DNA of 64,000 nt from Chrysomallon squamiferum (taxonomy: Eukaryota; Mollusca; Gastropoda; Neomphalida; Peltospiridae). The stretch covers positions 32,637,938 to 32,701,937 of the forward strand of contig CM022670.1 in the NCBI GenBank assembly GCA_012295275.1, written 5' to 3'. Under the pieces are notes generated by a model, which was not told where the DNA came from, ran no database searches, and worked only from the letters and a program-made list of their open reading frames with translations. The translations under genes and the position numbers were made by a program. How positions within the stretch are numbered: the first letter of the stretch is position 1; every line of letters begins with the position of its first letter. Positions 62,879 to 64,000 of this stretch are shown piece after piece.

Positions 62879-64000
62879 CTGTAAGAAAAAAAGATATACA
62901 TGTAACAGTAGAAAAAAACACAACATTAATCAATAGGATATGGAATACAATCCTTCTTGAGCAAACTAATGCCTATAAAGGATAGGAATTTCTCCAATTA
63001 AATTAGTTACTCAATTTTCAAACATCAAAGTTTCCATTACTACCTTTAGTTTATTTATGTTCCACAAATTATGTTATTTTACAAAAGAATTATTTCTTCT
63101 TCAACAAATATTTATCTATATCTATTTATTTTTTATCTGTTAGGCTTATACTATTACTGATAAATTTAAACTATTTTTTAAATAATCAACTGTTGAAAAA
63201 ATAATAAAAAGAAAACCATACCAATATTACTTTCTTCTACAAAATTCTAATTCAAATGATTAAGTAAAATTGATCTGTTCAAAAATGTTCTTTACCATAT
63301 TATTTTTCCAAGAGCCATTATTTAACCTTACAACCAATACTTGACATATTACATAACATTTTCTTTTGATAGATACTGAACCCATTAAAATTTTCAATAC
63401 AATTCTCCAAAACAGGACAGTTATTTTTAAAGATTACTTAATTTTATTATGCAGTATTAATAAGAACTATAAGTTTATACATGTTCAGGATCAAATTTTA
63501 TATCTTCTATTGATATTGTTAAATAGGAGTACCAAAAGATCAAATGACTTACGCAATTATAATATAGATAATCAAAATGTTAACTAGACCATAAATGAAA
63601 TATCTTTATTAAATATCTATTATGACAAAGACTTTTAATGAAGAATGCTTAAATTGGGAGTGGAAAATAACACTGCTTGAAAGCCTGTGTAATACAAATC
63701 AAGTTCAAGCCGATTAAATGAAACAGGAAGTCTCTTATTTATATAAAAAAAAATACACTTCAAATAACAGTCTTGCTGGTGCATAAATATTTTATCGATA
63801 CACAACAGAGAATACAATTTTTGGTATACAAAGCCTAGCAACACAATTGGATAGTACATATATTGATCTGTTTAAGTAAAGAACATTTTCATTTAAAACA
63901 GTTTACAAACATTTGCAGTTCATGCAGTTTATTTGGGTTGGAGGAAGGAGTTACTGTTGTTATGCCAGTGAAGAAAAAACATTATGATTAATAAACAGTT
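62879..64000. other. AT-rich sequence upstream of the Roco gene
   Basis: No domain or clear exon recognised. The open frames at 63366-63587 (+) and 63635-63859 (-) lack domain or splice support. It may be a first intron or promoter region. Confidence 0.5.

Overview
The window is animal nuclear DNA: roughly 70% AT by eye, full of microsatellites ((TTA)n, (CA)n, (GA)n, (TTTA)n) and minisatellites, with short GT-AG-bounded exons in introns of 0.1 to 11 kb. Two protein-coding genes can be assembled exon by exon with consistent splice phases. PDE4/dunce plus an invertebrate-style multidomain Roco GTPase, together with the AT-rich microsatellite landscape, suggest a lophotrochozoan, most likely a mollusc. 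The taxon is an inference.

Left half, + strand (about 3.4-39.4 kb): a cAMP-specific phosphodiesterase of the PDE4/dunce family. Twelve exons from 12085 to 39379 encode a linker, a complete UCR2 and the full HD-type catalytic domain with all metal and nucleotide-binding signatures. UCR1 is not found in the window. A phase-compatible candidate first exon at 3377-3426, in a CpG-bearing patch, would start a short-form isoform whose N terminus carries an MGCARS acylation-type motif. The 11-kb intron between 18315 and 29701 carries two perfect CRE palindromes. Three exon edges in this gene are echoed by degenerate tandem copies in the adjoining intron, and one copy creates an in-frame alternative acceptor adding 19 residues.

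Middle (39.4-49.4 kb): the PDE4 3' UTR and about 10 kb of AT-rich sequence with simple repeats and short tandem duplications; I see no gene.

Right half, - strand (62.6 down to 49.4 kb): a 21-exon gene for a protein of about 1,242 residues with the order NHR (neuralized) - Roc GTPase - COR - Cys-rich segment - Death - TIR - C-terminal CaaX box (CIVL). The TIR domain keeps a glutamate at the position of the SARM1-type NADase catalytic residue. The layout reads as a GTPase-gated, possibly membrane-anchored Death-TIR signalling or NAD-consuming protein. I regard it as the most interesting object in the window. The two genes converge tail to tail and show no functional link beyond adjacency.
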